64,000 nucleotides of DNA from Phaffia rhodozyma (GCA_014706385.1 JACGZH010000006.1:1-64000), one strand, 5' to 3'. Positions 7,084 to 17,312 are shown, counted from the stretch's first letter. Made by a program: numbers and translations. The notes: generated by a model not told the origin, from the letters alone.

Positions 7084-7356
7084 ACTCTTTTTGTTCTTTT
7101 TGCTCTTTTTTCTTGCTCTTTTTTCTTGCTCTTTTTTCTTGCTCTTTTTTCCTGTTCTTTTTTCTGCTCCTTTGTTCCTTTTGTTTTCTCTGTGCAGATG
7201 CAGCATCTGTGACGCCGGCCTGGTCGCACCGGGCGATGTTGCGTCCACAGCTGCCACTACTCGATCGCAGGACGACAAAGCGGCTGCCACTGTGCTGTGT
7301 GCATGTGTGCAAGCGTGCCTGTGGATGATCTGTCCGATGGCGCGGCAGCCTCATAC

Positions 7357-7428
7357 GGAGTTATAGCACAGCGGTAGTTGCGGCTGGTTGCAACCCAGCA
7401 GGTCCCTGGTTCAATCCCGGGTGACTCC
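7357..7428 (+). tRNA. tRNA-Cys(GCA)
   Basis: The acceptor is GGAGTTA/TGACTCC, the anticodon stem GCTGG/CCAGC encloses TTGCAAC, and the T-arm CCTGG/CCGGG encloses TTCAATC. It has no intron. T6 follows at 7429-7434. Confidence 0.94.
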
Positions 7429-7615
7429 TTTTTTCTTGCCGGCCGAGCATGCTGGTGGAAGATGGATGATGTCCATCGCAAGAACATACCAAGAACACGC
7501 ACACCTCATGGACGGCAGAAGACGAGAGGGGAAGTACTGCACAGGAAAGGGAGAGGGAAAAAAAATGAGGAGACGAAAAGACGACAAAAAGACGACAAAA
7601 AGACGACAAAAAGAC

Positions 7616-7687
7616 TGCCCCGTACGGGCTCGAACCGTAGACCTTGGAGTTAACAGCTCCACGCTCTACCAACTGAGCTACAGGGCA
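7616..7687 (-). tRNA. tRNA-Asn(GTT)
   Basis: The acceptor is TGCCCTG/CGGGGCA, the D-arm GCTC/GAGC, and the anticodon stem TGGAG/CTCCA encloses CTGTTAA. The T-arm is TACGG/CCGTA. It has no intron. T-runs on this strand come from the AAAAAGACGAC repeats at 7577-7611. Confidence 0.95.
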
Positions 7688-7882
7688 TGGGATGGTCGCC
7701 TGCTGTGTCCGAGCACTCAGAGAGCACACGCCGACGGTCAGTGCCCAGCATGTTTTGCCTGCCGCGTCAGCACACACACCGACCCGGCTGAGACCGACCG
7801 AGTGAGTGCCAGCCGGACGGCCCGACGGCCCGACAGCCACCCAGACGGGCCATGGCCTGATGGACGGCGCTGACTGTCACCG

Positions 7883-7967
7883 GCCGTCATAGCTCAATTG
7901 GTGGAGCGTATGACTGAAGACATCTGTCCGCAATCATAAGGTCGCCTGTTCGATTCAGGCTGACGGC
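7883..7967 (+). tRNA. tRNA-Phe(GAA) with 13-nt intron
   Basis: The acceptor GCCGTCA/TGACGGC and the anticodon stem TATGA/TCATA are perfect. CTGAAG precedes the intron at 7920-7932. The T-arm is GCCTG/CAGGC around TTCGATT. A long T-run follows at 7973-7981. Confidence 0.95.
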
Positions 7968-8191
7968 ATCCCTTTTTTTTTCCGGTCCTCGCTCTGTGTG
8001 TCAGTGAGGATGGCTTCGATGGTGTGGCCGTCTTTTTTTTTGTTTGGGCTGGCTGCCCGGTGTGTGCGTACTATGCATACATGAACGACAACCATAGACA
8101 CACATAGGCAAAGGCATAGAAGAGAAGAAGAAGAAAAAAAAAAGCAAAAAGAGCAAAGGCCACGGTGGCAAAGTACAGGGTGCAAAAGAAA

Positions 8192-8273
8192 GCTGTCTGC
8201 AGGATTCGAACCTGCGCCCTCAAAGAGGAAGAGATTTCTAATCTCTCATCGTAGACCACTTGATTAAGACAGC
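8192..8273 (-). tRNA. tRNA-Ser(AGA)
   Basis: A type II, 82-nt intronless gene. The acceptor GCTGTCT/AGACAGC is perfect, the anticodon stem AGAGA/TCTCT encloses TTAGAAA, and a 14-nt variable arm precedes the T-arm GCAGG/CCTGC. Confidence 0.95.
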
Positions 8274-8661
8274 GTATGGTCTCGGTCTGCCGATCGACTG
8301 CCCATAGCCTGTGCTCAACAGCCATCCAGCCAGTTGGTCTGCCCAGCGCACACGTGTCGGCGTGCTGTGCTGTGCTGTGCTGTGCTCGGTGCGTCTTTCG
8401 GAGCGTGTGCTGCCAAACATGCGCCGTCAAAGAGAGCAAAAGAAAAAGAAAGAGAAAAAGAAGGAGACATACAGACCAAAGAAAAAAAGATAACGATCGA
8501 TGGCCGTCGACGGACAAACACAACAAAGCAAGACAACCATACAGCTGTACAGCAAAAGAGAATGGAAAGAAAAAATGCAAATGCAGATGCAAATGCAAAT
8601 GCAAATGCAAATGCAAGTACAAATGCAAGTACAAAAGAGAGGAGCAAAAGGCAAAAAGTGC
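8274..8661. other. longest tRNA-free spacer apart from the purine-tract one
   Basis: This 388-bp spacer between Ser(AGA) and Asp(GTC) has a GTGCT repeat (8364-8390), an A-rich block (8433-8490) and an ATGCAA hexamer run at 8574-8632. I see no T-arm (B box) motif on either strand and no reading frame worth calling. The unit 2 copy is 17971-18358. Confidence 0.7.
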
Positions 8662-8732
8662 TCCCGGACGGGGAGTCGAACCCCGGTCTCCCGCGTGACA
8701 GGCGGAAATCATAACCGTTAGACCATCCAAGA
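8662..8732 (-). tRNA. tRNA-Asp(GTC)
   Basis: The acceptor is TCTTGGA/TCCGGGA, the anticodon stem TCCGC/GCGGG encloses CTGTCAC, and the T-arm CGGGG/CCCCG encloses TTCGACT. It has no intron. T5 on this strand lies at 8653-8657. Confidence 0.94.
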
Positions 8733-8963
8733 GTCGGTTGATTGTCAGCCTTGTCCGCTCGCCAGGTGGCTGGACAGCTGGCCGGTGCATGCACCCCATA
8801 CCGTGCATTCAACCACACAGTACCCGAAGGCACACACCAGCGCTGATACCAGTGGTCAGAACGGACATACAAAAACAAGACGAAACAGAAAGACGAAAGG
8901 AAAGAAGGACAAGGAATAAAAGAAAAAAAGAAACGAGAGCAAAAGAAAAGACCAAAAGAGAGA

Positions 8964-9034
8964 TCCCCAACCGGGAGTCGAACCCGGGCCTACCGCGTGA
9001 GAGGCGGTTATCATAGCCGTTAGACAATTGAGGA
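8964..9034 (-). tRNA. tRNA-Glu(CTC)
   Basis: The acceptor is TCCTCAA/TTGGGGA, the anticodon stem ACCGC/GCGGT encloses CTCTCAC, and the T-arm CCGGG/CCCGG encloses TTCGACT. It has no intron. Confidence 0.94.
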
Positions 9035-9244
9035 CTTGATGGCTGTCATCCGTGTCCAGACAGCTTGTCCAGACAGCTTGTCCATGCGTCAGAGACGTCT
9101 CCACCGGGTGCACACATCGCTTGTCTGCTGCCGAGAAAGTGGCGGAGAGTGGCAAAAAGTGAGTGAAAAGTGGCAGAAAACAACGAAGAGCGACAGGAAG
9201 CGCTCGGGAAAAGGAAACAAAGAACGAAAGGAAAAGGAAAAAAG

Positions 9245-9330
9245 GCACGCTCCCAGGATTGAACTGAGGACCTCCATGAGACAAGGCGCAAAGACCCTAA
9301 CATGGCGCGATACCACTACACCAAGCATGC
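9245..9330 (-). tRNA. tRNA-Pro(AGG) with 15-nt intron
   Basis: The acceptor is GCATGCT/AGCGTGC and the anticodon stem CCATG/CATGG encloses TTAGGG before the intron at 9280-9294. The T-arm is CTCAG/CTGGG around TTCAATC. Confidence 0.93.
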
Positions 9331-9587
9331 ACGATGCCTCCCAGCCCAGCCCAGACACCATAGGCCCATGTCTGGTCGGACACTGTCCAGCACAGCCGGG
9401 TGTATATCTGCGTTCCCATCGTCGCCACTGCACCACCACATCGTCACACCGTCACAACACTGCATCGCTCACCATGGAGCGTGCCAGTCGACAACAATGC
9501 CACACAGACCGCAACGGTCGAGAACAGGAGGGGTGCAAAAAAGATGGCAAAAAAAGATGGCGAAAATTAGAAAAAGAAAGAAAAAGT

Positions 9588-9660
9588 GATCAATGAGGGG
9601 GTCGAACCCGCGACCTTGGCGTTATTAGCACCACGCTCTAACCAACTGAGCTAATCGATC
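9588..9660 (-). tRNA. tRNA-Ile(AAT)
   Basis: A 73-nt intronless gene. The acceptor is GATCGAT/ATTGATC, the D-arm GCTC/GAGC, and the anticodon stem TGGTG/CGCCA encloses CTAATAA. The T-stem GCGGG/CCCTC has one mismatch. It is the last gene of the unit. Confidence 0.93.
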
Positions 9661-9720
9661 CGATGACTGTCAGGCCCACCCGGCAGACCATGGCCAGGTG
9701 TACCGTCGGTCGCACCAGTC

Positions 9721-9857
9721 GATGGTGTGACTGGCATTGACACTGGCATTGGTAATGACACTGGTGTTGGCACTGGCATCGACACTGGTGCTGGCACTGG
9801 CATCGACACTGGTGCTGGCACTGGCATCGACACTGACGTCGACACTGACATCGACAC
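9721..9857. repeat. minisatellite of GGCACTGGCATCGACACTGGT type
   Basis: Imperfect repeats of about 18-24 bp occupy most of the spacer before tRNA-iMet and open all three frames on the minus strand without any coding signal. The same block is at 19418-19554, and its end is at bases 1-34. Confidence 0.85.
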
Positions 9858-9916
9858 CGGCACGTGACCTGCGGCCGACACCACATACACACTCCTCAGC
9901 CATGGTCTCCCATCAA

Positions 9917-9987
9917 TGCCAAGTAGCGCAGTGGAAGCGCGCCGGGCTCATAACCCGGAGGTCGCCTGATCGAGACGGGCCTTGGCA
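9917..9987 (+). tRNA. tRNA-iMet(CAT), unit 2
   Basis: This is the unit 2 copy of the initiator gene at 93. It has the usual C48 and keeps the T1-A72 pair. Confidence 0.93.
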
Positions 9988-10145
9988 ACATTGTCTTTTT
10001 GCTCGTTTTCCCTCGGTTTTTTCCCTGGCCCCCGTCCGGCCGTCCGTGCTGGAGGCCTGCAAGCCGGCCGCATGGTGCCACCGTCTGTACGGCCAGCCAG
10101 CCGGGCGCTCGACATACCCTCTGGGCACGGAGGCCCCGGGCAAGC

Positions 10146-10218
10146 GACCCATTAGCTCAGTTGGTAGCAGCGCAAGATTCCAAATCTTGAGGTCATCCGT
10201 TCAAGTCGGGTATGGGTC
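10146..10218 (+). tRNA. tRNA-Trp(CCA), unit 2
   Basis: Copy of the gene at 324, including the extra D-stem base. Confidence 0.93.
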
Positions 10219-10434
10219 TTTTTTTGTTTTCCCGCCCGTCTGCCTGCCCCACCACAGGGAGCTGTGTCGACCTGGCTCGACCGTGGTGGACACGCGCACA
10301 CAGGCCAGACCGGTCGGACAGACAGTGACCCACACAACGGCCGATAGAAACAGAGTGCAGAGAGAGCGTGCAGAGAAAAAGAAGGGCAAAAAGGAGGGCA
10401 AAAAAGAAAGGGGGACACAAAAAGTGAACATTTA

Positions 10435-10532
10435 GACCGATGTCGGGATCGAACCGACGACCAGCAGCGAGCGAAGACGACCTTGCGGACGAGTACCGAA
10501 AACTGCTGTGATAGCCACTACACCAATCGGCC
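10435..10532 (-). tRNA. tRNA-Arg(TCG), unit 2
   Basis: Copy of the gene at 623, with the 26-nt intron kept. Confidence 0.88.
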
Positions 10533-10754
10533 AGATATGATCGCTTGCCCTGCCCCGGTGACCACTACATCGGCAGCAGCAGCTGGGAGAACGTCATCGG
10601 TCGCATCGCCCGTCTGGCCGAGACAGTGCGCATGCTGCGTGAGAGCGACCGGACTGGACCGAAGGCAGGAACCCTAGCAGTCAAAGAGGAAGCAGCCACA
10701 AGGCAGAAAAAAAGAACAAAAAAGAACAAAAAGCAAAAGGCAAAAAAACAAGAT

Positions 10755-10840
10755 CGCCGCTCTCGGGATCGAACCGAGTGCCTTCGGTGAACAAGTGTAT
10801 CCTTTACAAACCAACGCTCTTCCAGATGAGCTAAGCGGCG
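10755..10840 (-). tRNA. tRNA-Tyr(GTA), unit 2
   Basis: Copy of the gene at 944, with the 14-nt intron. Confidence 0.95.
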
Positions 10841-11083
10841 GGTATGGTGCCAGCACCGTTTGTCCGGATAGATTCTCGTCCAAGCGGACTCTGCGCAGCA
10901 GCAGTCGTCGTCGTCATCAGCACTGCCGACGCCACCGCCACCGCCACCGCCGCCACTTCCACTGCCGTCATGCTCAGCCCATCTGACGGCCGGATCCGAC
11001 CGCACCTCCGCCTGGCCCAGCCCGGCCGCCCACCAACCATCAGGAAGGATGGGAAACACAGCAAAAGAGGAAAAAAAAGAGTT

Positions 11084-11169
11084 GCCCAGAGCGAGAATCG
11101 AACTCGCGGCTGAGGATCACACTCGGGTGACGGTATGAGACCTACGTTTTACCACTAAACTACCCAGGC
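11084..11169 (-). tRNA. tRNA, probably Met(CAT), unit 2
   Basis: Copy of the gene at 1285. The weak anticodon stem is unchanged, so it is not a one-off error. Confidence 0.6.
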
Positions 11170-11320
11170 ACGTTGACTGCCCAGCCGCCCCGGCGGTCGA
11201 CCTCGATGGGCTACGTCTGGCCGAGCGGACGGTGTGGGCCGGGTCCTGACCACACCGGTACACCAACACATCGACACACCAACACCCTTAGAGACAACAC
11301 GACCGGGCGACGGGCACCAG

Positions 11321-11392
11321 GCCCGAATAGCTAAGTGGTTATAGTGCGCCGCTCGTAACGGTGAGGTCCGTGGTTCAAATCCGCGTTTGGGC
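11321..11392 (+). tRNA. tRNA-Thr(CGT), unit 2
   Basis: Copy of the gene at 1522. Confidence 0.93.
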
Positions 11393-11585
11393 TTGCTTTT
11401 TGCTCCGATGTCCGCTGTGTGTATCGGGTCGGCCGTGCGTGTCATGCCGGCCGGGCCACGTGCGGCGGGCGGACAGGTCGGCCAGCGATGTAAGCACACC
11501 TGCCAGCGGACACGCGCCGACGGACCCTTGCCAGCGGACACACCGCCGGAACGAGACTCGCGAGGGCAATAGGCCGACAACGACC

Positions 11586-11667
11586 GGTTCTATGGTGAAG
11601 TTGGTTATCACGCGAGATTCTGATTGACTCACCTTCTCGAATCCCCAGTTCGAATCTGAGTAGGACC
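11586..11667 (+). tRNA. tRNA-Gln(CTG), unit 2
   Basis: Copy of the gene at 1805, with the 10-nt intron. Confidence 0.92.
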
Positions 11668-11841
11668 TTTCCTTTTTTTTCGCCCTCTTTTTCCCGTCCT
11701 CCCTCCTGCCGCCTGTGCCGTCTTCTGTCGGACTCGGCCCGGTCTGGCGTGTGCCGTCCGGTGCGGCCTTCTCTCGTCCTGTCTCGTCCTGTCTCGTCCT
11801 GTCTTGTCATGTCTCGTCTTTTTCCACCGACGCTTACCTTT

Positions 11842-11938
11842 ACTCCATTGGCGAAGTGGTTATCGCATTGTTCTTATAGGTTGCCGTCCGTGCCTCTAGT
11901 GCTTAACAAGGATCATGAGTTCGAACCTCATATGGAGT
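11842..11938 (+). tRNA. tRNA-Ile(TAT), unit 2
   Basis: Copy of the gene at 2071, with the 25-nt intron. Confidence 0.93.
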
Positions 11939-12017
11939 ATCTTTTGCCTCCCGGACGGACGGACGGACGGCCGGCTGGAGACCGACAAACTGACCGGCCA
12001 GGCCTGTGCGATCACTG

Positions 12018-12116
12018 GCGGGATTGGTGTAGTGGTATCACGCCGTCTTCGGGCTTTGCTGGCTCGCATGAAACACGTGTCTGACGGAGGTCCTCGGTTC
12101 AATCCCGGGATCGCGC
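12018..12116 (+). tRNA. tRNA-Pro(CGG), unit 2
   Basis: Copy of the gene at 2247, with the G4:G69 clash and the 28-nt intron. Confidence 0.88.
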
Positions 12117-12338
12117 CTTGTCTTTTTGCCGACCTGGCTTTTATCTTGTATCTTTTGTCTTTTGTCTTTTGTCTTTATCGCCATCTTATCTTCTTTCTTT
12201 CTTGCCGATCGATCGTGTCTGTCGATCTTATCTGCCATCTCTGTCGGCTGGCTGTGTATCTTATCATGCATCTTATCTTGCGATGGCTTCTCTCGGTCTG
12301 TCCATCGTGGGCGTGTGCTGAGGGCAAAAAGACGTCAT

Positions 12339-12421
12339 GGTCACCGCCAGGATCGAACTGGCGACCTATTGCGCACCGGGTGAGATGTGAAGCAAGCGTC
12401 ATACCACTAGACCAGGCGACC
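12339..12421 (-). tRNA. tRNA-Val(CAC), unit 2
   Basis: Copy of the gene at 2571, with the 12-nt intron. Confidence 0.9.
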
Positions 12422-12654
12422 GATCGACACGGCCTTTTCTCCGCCGGGCTCCGTACTCCGGGGCTCGACGTCCGACGTCCGACGTCCGATATCCGATGGG
12501 CGATCGGACGGATCGGCCGGACGCCCACCGCCTCGGATAACCCTAGCAGAGCCAACGCCCACACATCCACTTGGCCATACATCCACACAACCAGACGAAA
12601 GCTAAAGGCAAAGATGGTGGAACGGTCGTCATGGCCGGCTGCCAGCTTGTATGC

Positions 12655-12751
12655 ATCAGGAAATCGCGGGTTCGAACCCCGTCTTGGTCTAGTGGTCCCA
12701 CCACCCATTCGCTCTGGCCGAGTGGCCCAGCGGTAAGGCGTCTGACTACGA
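12655..12751 (+). tRNA. tRNA-Arg(ACG), permuted, unit 2
   Basis: The 3' half is at 12655-12690 and the 5' half at 12716-12751. The complementary leader (12605-12615) and trailer (12754-12764) are also kept. Confidence 0.87.
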
Positions 12752-12937
12752 GGATCTTTGCCTTCTTTTGTTTTGGTCTTTCTGTTGTGTTGACACTGTG
12801 TTGCTGGTGCATTGCATTGCATGGTTGTGTTCTCGTTGTGTTCTCGCTATGTTTTTACTGTGTTGCCATTGTTATGCTGTTGTCTTTCTGCCATATGTCT
12901 TTTTCTCTTTCTATATTGATGCATCTATCGTTGACAG

Positions 12938-13139
12938 AAAAAAAAGAAGAAAAAAGAAGAAAAAGAAGAAAAAGAAGAAAAAAGGAAAAGAGGGAAAAGA
13001 AGGGAAAAGAGGGGAAAAAAGAGGGGGAAAAAGAAGGGAAAAAAGAAGGGAAAAAAGAGGAAAAAAGAGGAAAAAAGAGGAAAGAAAAAGGACAAAGAAA
13101 AAACGGGAGAGGAAAAAGAAAAAAGAAAAAAAAAAAAGA
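12938..13139. repeat. A/G-only tract in spacer, unit 2
   Basis: The unit 2 copy of the purine tract at 3173. It has a different arrangement of AGAAGAAAAA blocks. Confidence 0.88.
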
Positions 13140-13274
13140 GTACACAGCATAGGGTAACAGCGGACGCTATGTGGCGGGTAATCCTATGAGTAGCACAGCA
13201 AGTAACACAGCAACTGACACAGCAAGTAACCCTACACCGACCACGCCACCCGCCCAGACGGGCCGAACAAAAAG

Positions 13275-13367
13275 GCGCGATTCCGGGATTGAACCGAAGA
13301 CCTCCAAGAGATGTGCACGGCAGAAAGTGTGCCCAAACTTGGCGTGATACCACTACACCAATCACGC
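13275..13367 (-). tRNA. tRNA-Pro(TGG), unit 2
   Basis: Copy of the gene at 3527, with the 22-nt intron. Confidence 0.93.
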
Positions 13368-13510
13368 ACGATGGCAGCCCATCAGCCCGTCTGTCTGTCT
13401 GCCTGGCGGGGTGTGAGCATGCGGAGACAGCAAACACAGACAGCAAGGAAGGATCGACGCGACAGAAGGCAGAGAGAACGGAAGTGGGCAAAAAGAAAAA
13501 GAGAAAGGAC

Positions 13511-13619
13511 GACCGCTGTAGGATTTGAACCTACGCCTTCAGAGAAGAGTAGCTGTCGCGTCGTCCCACAGAGGGGACTCGTTCGAGGCTACCGCGTTAG
13601 ACCACTCCGCCAAACGGCC
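13511..13619 (-). tRNA. tRNA-Ser(CGA), unit 2
   Basis: Copy of the gene at 3763, with the 27-nt intron. Confidence 0.92.
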
Positions 13620-13777
13620 TTGGATGGACGCCGCTCGGTGAGCGGTGAGCACAAGCCGGTGGGCAGCAGACCAAGAGAAGACACACAGAACACGACACAC
13701 AACATGCCATATGAAATGCAACGAAATCAAATACGCCAAGATAAAACAAAACACACCGAAACACACCAAAAAGAGAT

Positions 13778-13858
13778 GGAGACTCCGGGAATCGAACCCA
13801 GGAATGACACATGATCGACAGTGCGAAGCGTCCAGTTTACCAACTAGCCTAAATCCCC
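13778..13858 (-). tRNA. tRNA-Ala(CGC), unit 2
   Basis: Copy of the gene at 4042, with the 10-nt intron. Confidence 0.9.
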
Positions 13859-13893
13859 AGCTGCCCTGCCCCCCCGGCCGGGACAAAAGGAAT

Positions 13894-13991
13894 GATGAAG
13901 ACGAGATTTGAACTCGCGCCATTACTGACTGCGGTCTGGACTCGGAAGAGAGACCTAAACACAGCGCCTTAGACCACTCGGCCACTTCACC
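13894..13991 (-). tRNA. tRNA-Leu(TAG), unit 2
   Basis: Copy of the gene at 4158, with the 19-nt intron. Confidence 0.93.
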
Positions 13992-14189
13992 AGCATGCTT
14001 TCCCTGCGTTTGTGGTGTTGTTTGTGGTGTCGTTTGTGGTGTGTGGTGTGGTGTGGTGCTGTGCTTTGTGCGGAACCCTAACGAGCACGCGTCGACCAGA
14101 CGCCCGCCGGGGCGACAGGGAAGGATACAACAGAAAAAGAAGAAGAAGAAATGAACGGAATGAACGGAGAATAAAAAAAAGAAGAATGT

Positions 14190-14261
14190 TCCTGCTAGCC
14201 GATTTGAACGACTGACCTCGACATTACTAGTGTCGCGCTCTACCAACTGAGCTAAGAAGGA
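14190..14261 (-). tRNA. tRNA-Thr(AGT), unit 2
   Basis: Copy of the gene at 4491, with the same acceptor mismatch. Confidence 0.92.
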
Positions 14262-14453
14262 CGGTTGGTGTCCACCGAGCGCGTCGGTACGTCCTTCGTG
14301 TCCTGCCCCTGTGTCGGCACAGACGCACTGCTCGTCCGAACGGCAGCACACACCATCATCGCACCAGCCGGCGAGACCGAACACGGACGATCGGCAGATG
14401 TGCACCCGCCAGCACAGAGCCGATCGGTGTGTGGGACGAGAAAAAAAAAGGAT

Positions 14454-14523
14454 ACAACCGCGGGGAATCGAACCCCGGCCTAGTGCATGGCAAGCACCAA
14501 TGATACCATTTCACCACAGCTGT
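14454..14523 (-). tRNA. tRNA-Gly(GCC), unit 2
   Basis: Copy of the gene at 4755. Confidence 0.93.
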
Positions 14524-14695
14524 TGGATGCTGTACGGTCTGTTCATTCAGTCCACACTCCAAAACGGACCGGCAGACAGCAAGGGGGTGTGGCAGTGTTG
14601 CAACGTGGCATCATACTACCATGGCACCGCACCTGAGAGCACAGCCCGGCCAGGCAGACCCGAGAGGCACGGCCCGTGCCGGCCGGACAAAAAGT

Positions 14696-14787
14696 GATGA
14701 GGGCGAGATTCGAACTCGCGCCATTACTGACTGCGGGGCATAGAAAGAGCCTTAACACAGCGCCTTAGACCACTCGGCCACCTCACC
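14696..14787 (-). tRNA. tRNA-Leu(AAG), unit 2
   Basis: Copy of the gene at 4997, with the 13-nt intron. Confidence 0.93.
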
Positions 14788-14998
14788 TGGATGAAGGCCT
14801 GTCCGGCCGGTCGGCCAGTGTGCTCGCAGCAGCCGGCCTGTCTCGGTGCAACACATGGTGTGTGATGTGGTGGGCAGGACGGAGCATGACCGAGAGGAGC
14901 AGAGCGAAAGAAGAGAGTGCAAAAAAGGCAGCGGGCGGAAAAAAAAAAAAAGACTACCAAAAAACACAAAAAAACACATAAAAACGACACAAAAAAGT

Positions 14999-15070
14999 GG
15001 AGATTGTAAGAATCGAACTCACGACCTCAACCATGCTAAGATTGCGCTCTGCCAACTGAGCTAAATCCCC
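14999..15070 (-). tRNA. tRNA-Ala(AGC), unit 2
   Basis: Copy of the gene at 5299. Confidence 0.94.
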
Positions 15071-15295
15071 GTGTGTGTCTGTCTGTCCGTGCTACCAGCC
15101 CAGATCGTCAGACATGCCCGCGCGACCCACCAGCCGACCCACCTCTCACCTCTGTTCAACCCTCCATGCACCCTTCCACCGTCGACGGCCCACCAAGCGC
15201 ACACCAAGCCAGCAAACAAAAACACAAAGAACGAAAACAGAAACAGAAACAGAAACAGAAACAAAAAATCACACCAACACACAAAAACGAAGCTA

Positions 15296-15388
15296 GCCCC
15301 ATGGGGGGGTCGAACCCCCAGCCTTCAGATGCCAACTGTCAAGAGACTGGGTAAGAGTCTGACGCTCTACCGATTGAGCTAACAGGGC
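15296..15388 (-). tRNA. tRNA-Lys(CTT), unit 2
   Basis: Copy of the gene at 5601, with the 21-nt intron. Confidence 0.94.
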
Positions 15389-15557
15389 GGTTATAGTCCC
15401 CAGCCCGGCCCGTACCCCTAGACACCAACGCCGCCACCCAACTAGCCCCTCCCACGCCCCGGTCGTGTGCCTCAGAGTCTTGCCGCCGTCCGCCCAGTGT
15501 CTTGTACTGCCACCGCCTCCGCCCCCGCCACGCGCACAAAAAAAAAATGACAAAAAT

Positions 15558-15628
15558 GAGATGTAGGTGAATCGAACACCTGTCTCCAGAATGGAAATCT
15601 GGAATAATAACCATTATACGAACATCCC
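15558..15628 (-). tRNA. tRNA-Gly(TCC), unit 2
   Basis: Copy of the gene at 5862. Confidence 0.93.
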
Positions 15629-15819
15629 GTTGATGGGAGGGTCCACATACATCAGTCCTATACCCGTGCGCATACAGTGCCACACTCTACAGCCCGCCAG
15701 CATACCAAGCGTCTCACGTGTACACCCACATTCTCACCCACCTTCTCACTCACATCCTCAACCACACCCCACTCACACCCCACTCACACCCCAACCACGC
15801 CCGCCGCAAAAAAAGAGAA

Positions 15820-15904
15820 ACCCCGCCTGGGGATTGAACCCAGAATCTTCACCTCTCTCACCAGACAGTAGGAAGGAGACGCGTTACCATTCTGCCAACG
15901 GGGC
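15820..15904 (-). tRNA. tRNA-Arg(CCT), unit 2
   Basis: Copy of the gene at 6122, with the 14-nt intron. Confidence 0.87.
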
Positions 15905-16001
15905 GTGTGTGCCCGGGCAGGGTGCACTCGCTCTACCCGGCCCACACTCCCGCACACTCCCGCACACTCCCGCACCCACACACACCTCACGCACCCCATC
16001 C

Positions 16002-16082
16002 GGACAGATGGCCGAGCGGTCTAAGGCGTCAGACTCAAGTTCTGATATCGCAAGATGCGGGGGTTCGAATCCCCCTCTGTTC
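16002..16082 (+). tRNA. tRNA-Leu(CAA), unit 2
   Basis: Copy of the gene at 6306. Confidence 0.94.
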
Positions 16083-16233
16083 ATCTTTTGCCCCCCTGCC
16101 GAGAGATTCCGTGTGGTTTTGCAACCAAGACTCTGTTTCTGATAGCATCATACCAGACCTCACCTCGCCGCACCTCACCGCACCGCACCGCACTTCGCCC
16201 CACCGGCCGACACACCACGCCTCCATCCCACAC

Positions 16234-16304
16234 GGGCTTATGGTGTAGTGGTATCACATTCGCTTTGCATGCGAAAGGCCGCGGGTTCAATCCCTGCTGG
16301 GTCC
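16234..16304 (+). tRNA. tRNA-Ala(TGC), unit 2
   Basis: Copy of the gene at 6537. From here to the unit end the offset to unit 1 is exactly 9697. Confidence 0.93.
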
Positions 16305-16445
16305 ACTTTTTGCCGTCCGGTCGGAAGCATGCTGACCGGCGGCCACCCGCTCACAGCCTACCGCACGACGGAGCAGGCTGCACACGACTGCGCACGACTG
16401 CAGACGACTGCAGACGACTCGACCGATTCGGCGTGCTTGTACTAG

Positions 16446-16517
16446 TCCTCATTGGTCAAACGGTTTACGATATCAGCTTTTCACGCTGAGGACCCGGGTT
16501 CGACTCCCGGATGGGGA
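16446..16517 (+). tRNA. tRNA-Glu(TTC), unit 2
   Basis: Copy of the gene at 6749. Confidence 0.94.
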
Positions 16518-16709
16518 ACGATCCTTTTTGTTTTCTCCCCGGGCTGCCTCGTCTGAGGGCCAGCTTGTCGGCAGGCATGGTCCCGGTGTCGCACGATCGG
16601 GCTGATGGGCCGGCCGACCGATGGACACACAGCGGCGGGCGGGCAGACGGCGGAGCGAGCGGTGCCTGGTCGATGAGTAGGATACTGGGCAGAGACCGGC
16701 AGTCATCAG

Positions 16710-16780
16710 AGTTGCATGGTGTAACGGTTATCACTTGAGTCTAACACACTCACGACCCCAGTTCGACTCTGGGTGCGACT
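16710..16780 (+). tRNA. tRNA-Val(AAC), unit 2
   Basis: Copy of the gene at 7013. Confidence 0.93.
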
Positions 16781-17053
16781 ACTCTTTTTGTTCTTTTTGC
16801 TCTTTTTTCTTGCTCTTTTTTCTTGCTCTTTTTTCTTGCTCTTTTTTCCTGTTCTTTTTTCTGCTCCTTTGTTCCTTTTGTTTTCTCTGTGCAGATGCAG
16901 CATCTGTGACGCCGGCCTGGTCGCACCGGGCGATGTTGCGTCCACAGCTGCCACTACTCGATCGCAGGACGACAAAGCGGCTGCCACTGTGCTGTGTGCA
17001 TGTGTGCAAGCGTGCCTGTGGATGATCTGTCCGATGGCGCGGCAGCCTCATAC

Positions 17054-17125
17054 GGAGTTATAGCACAGCGGTAGTTGCGGCTGGTTGCAACCCAGCAGGT
17101 CCCTGGTTCAATCCCGGGTGACTCC
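17054..17125 (+). tRNA. tRNA-Cys(GCA), unit 2
   Basis: Copy of the gene at 7357. Confidence 0.94.
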
Positions 17126-17312
17126 TTTTTTCTTGCCGGCCGAGCATGCTGGTGGAAGATGGATGATGTCCATCGCAAGAACATACCAAGAACACGCACA
17201 CCTCATGGACGGCAGAAGACGAGAGGGGAAGTACTGCACAGGAAAGGGAGAGGGAAAAAAAATGAGGAGACGAAAAGACGACAAAAAGACGACAAAAAGA
17301 CGACAAAAAGAC

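Larger units (their letters stand above)
93..9916. repeat. tRNA cluster array, unit 1 (complete)
   Basis: The unit is counted from the start of tRNA-iMet to the base before the next tRNA-iMet and is 9824 bp long. It holds 34 tRNA genes on both strands, a mean of one per roughly 290 bp. Spacers are GC-rich with short A- or T-rich tracts beside the gene ends that can act as RNA polymerase III terminators. It is longer than unit 2 mostly because several spacer microsatellites are longer, for example at 4270-4350 and 1618-1655. Confidence 0.95.
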
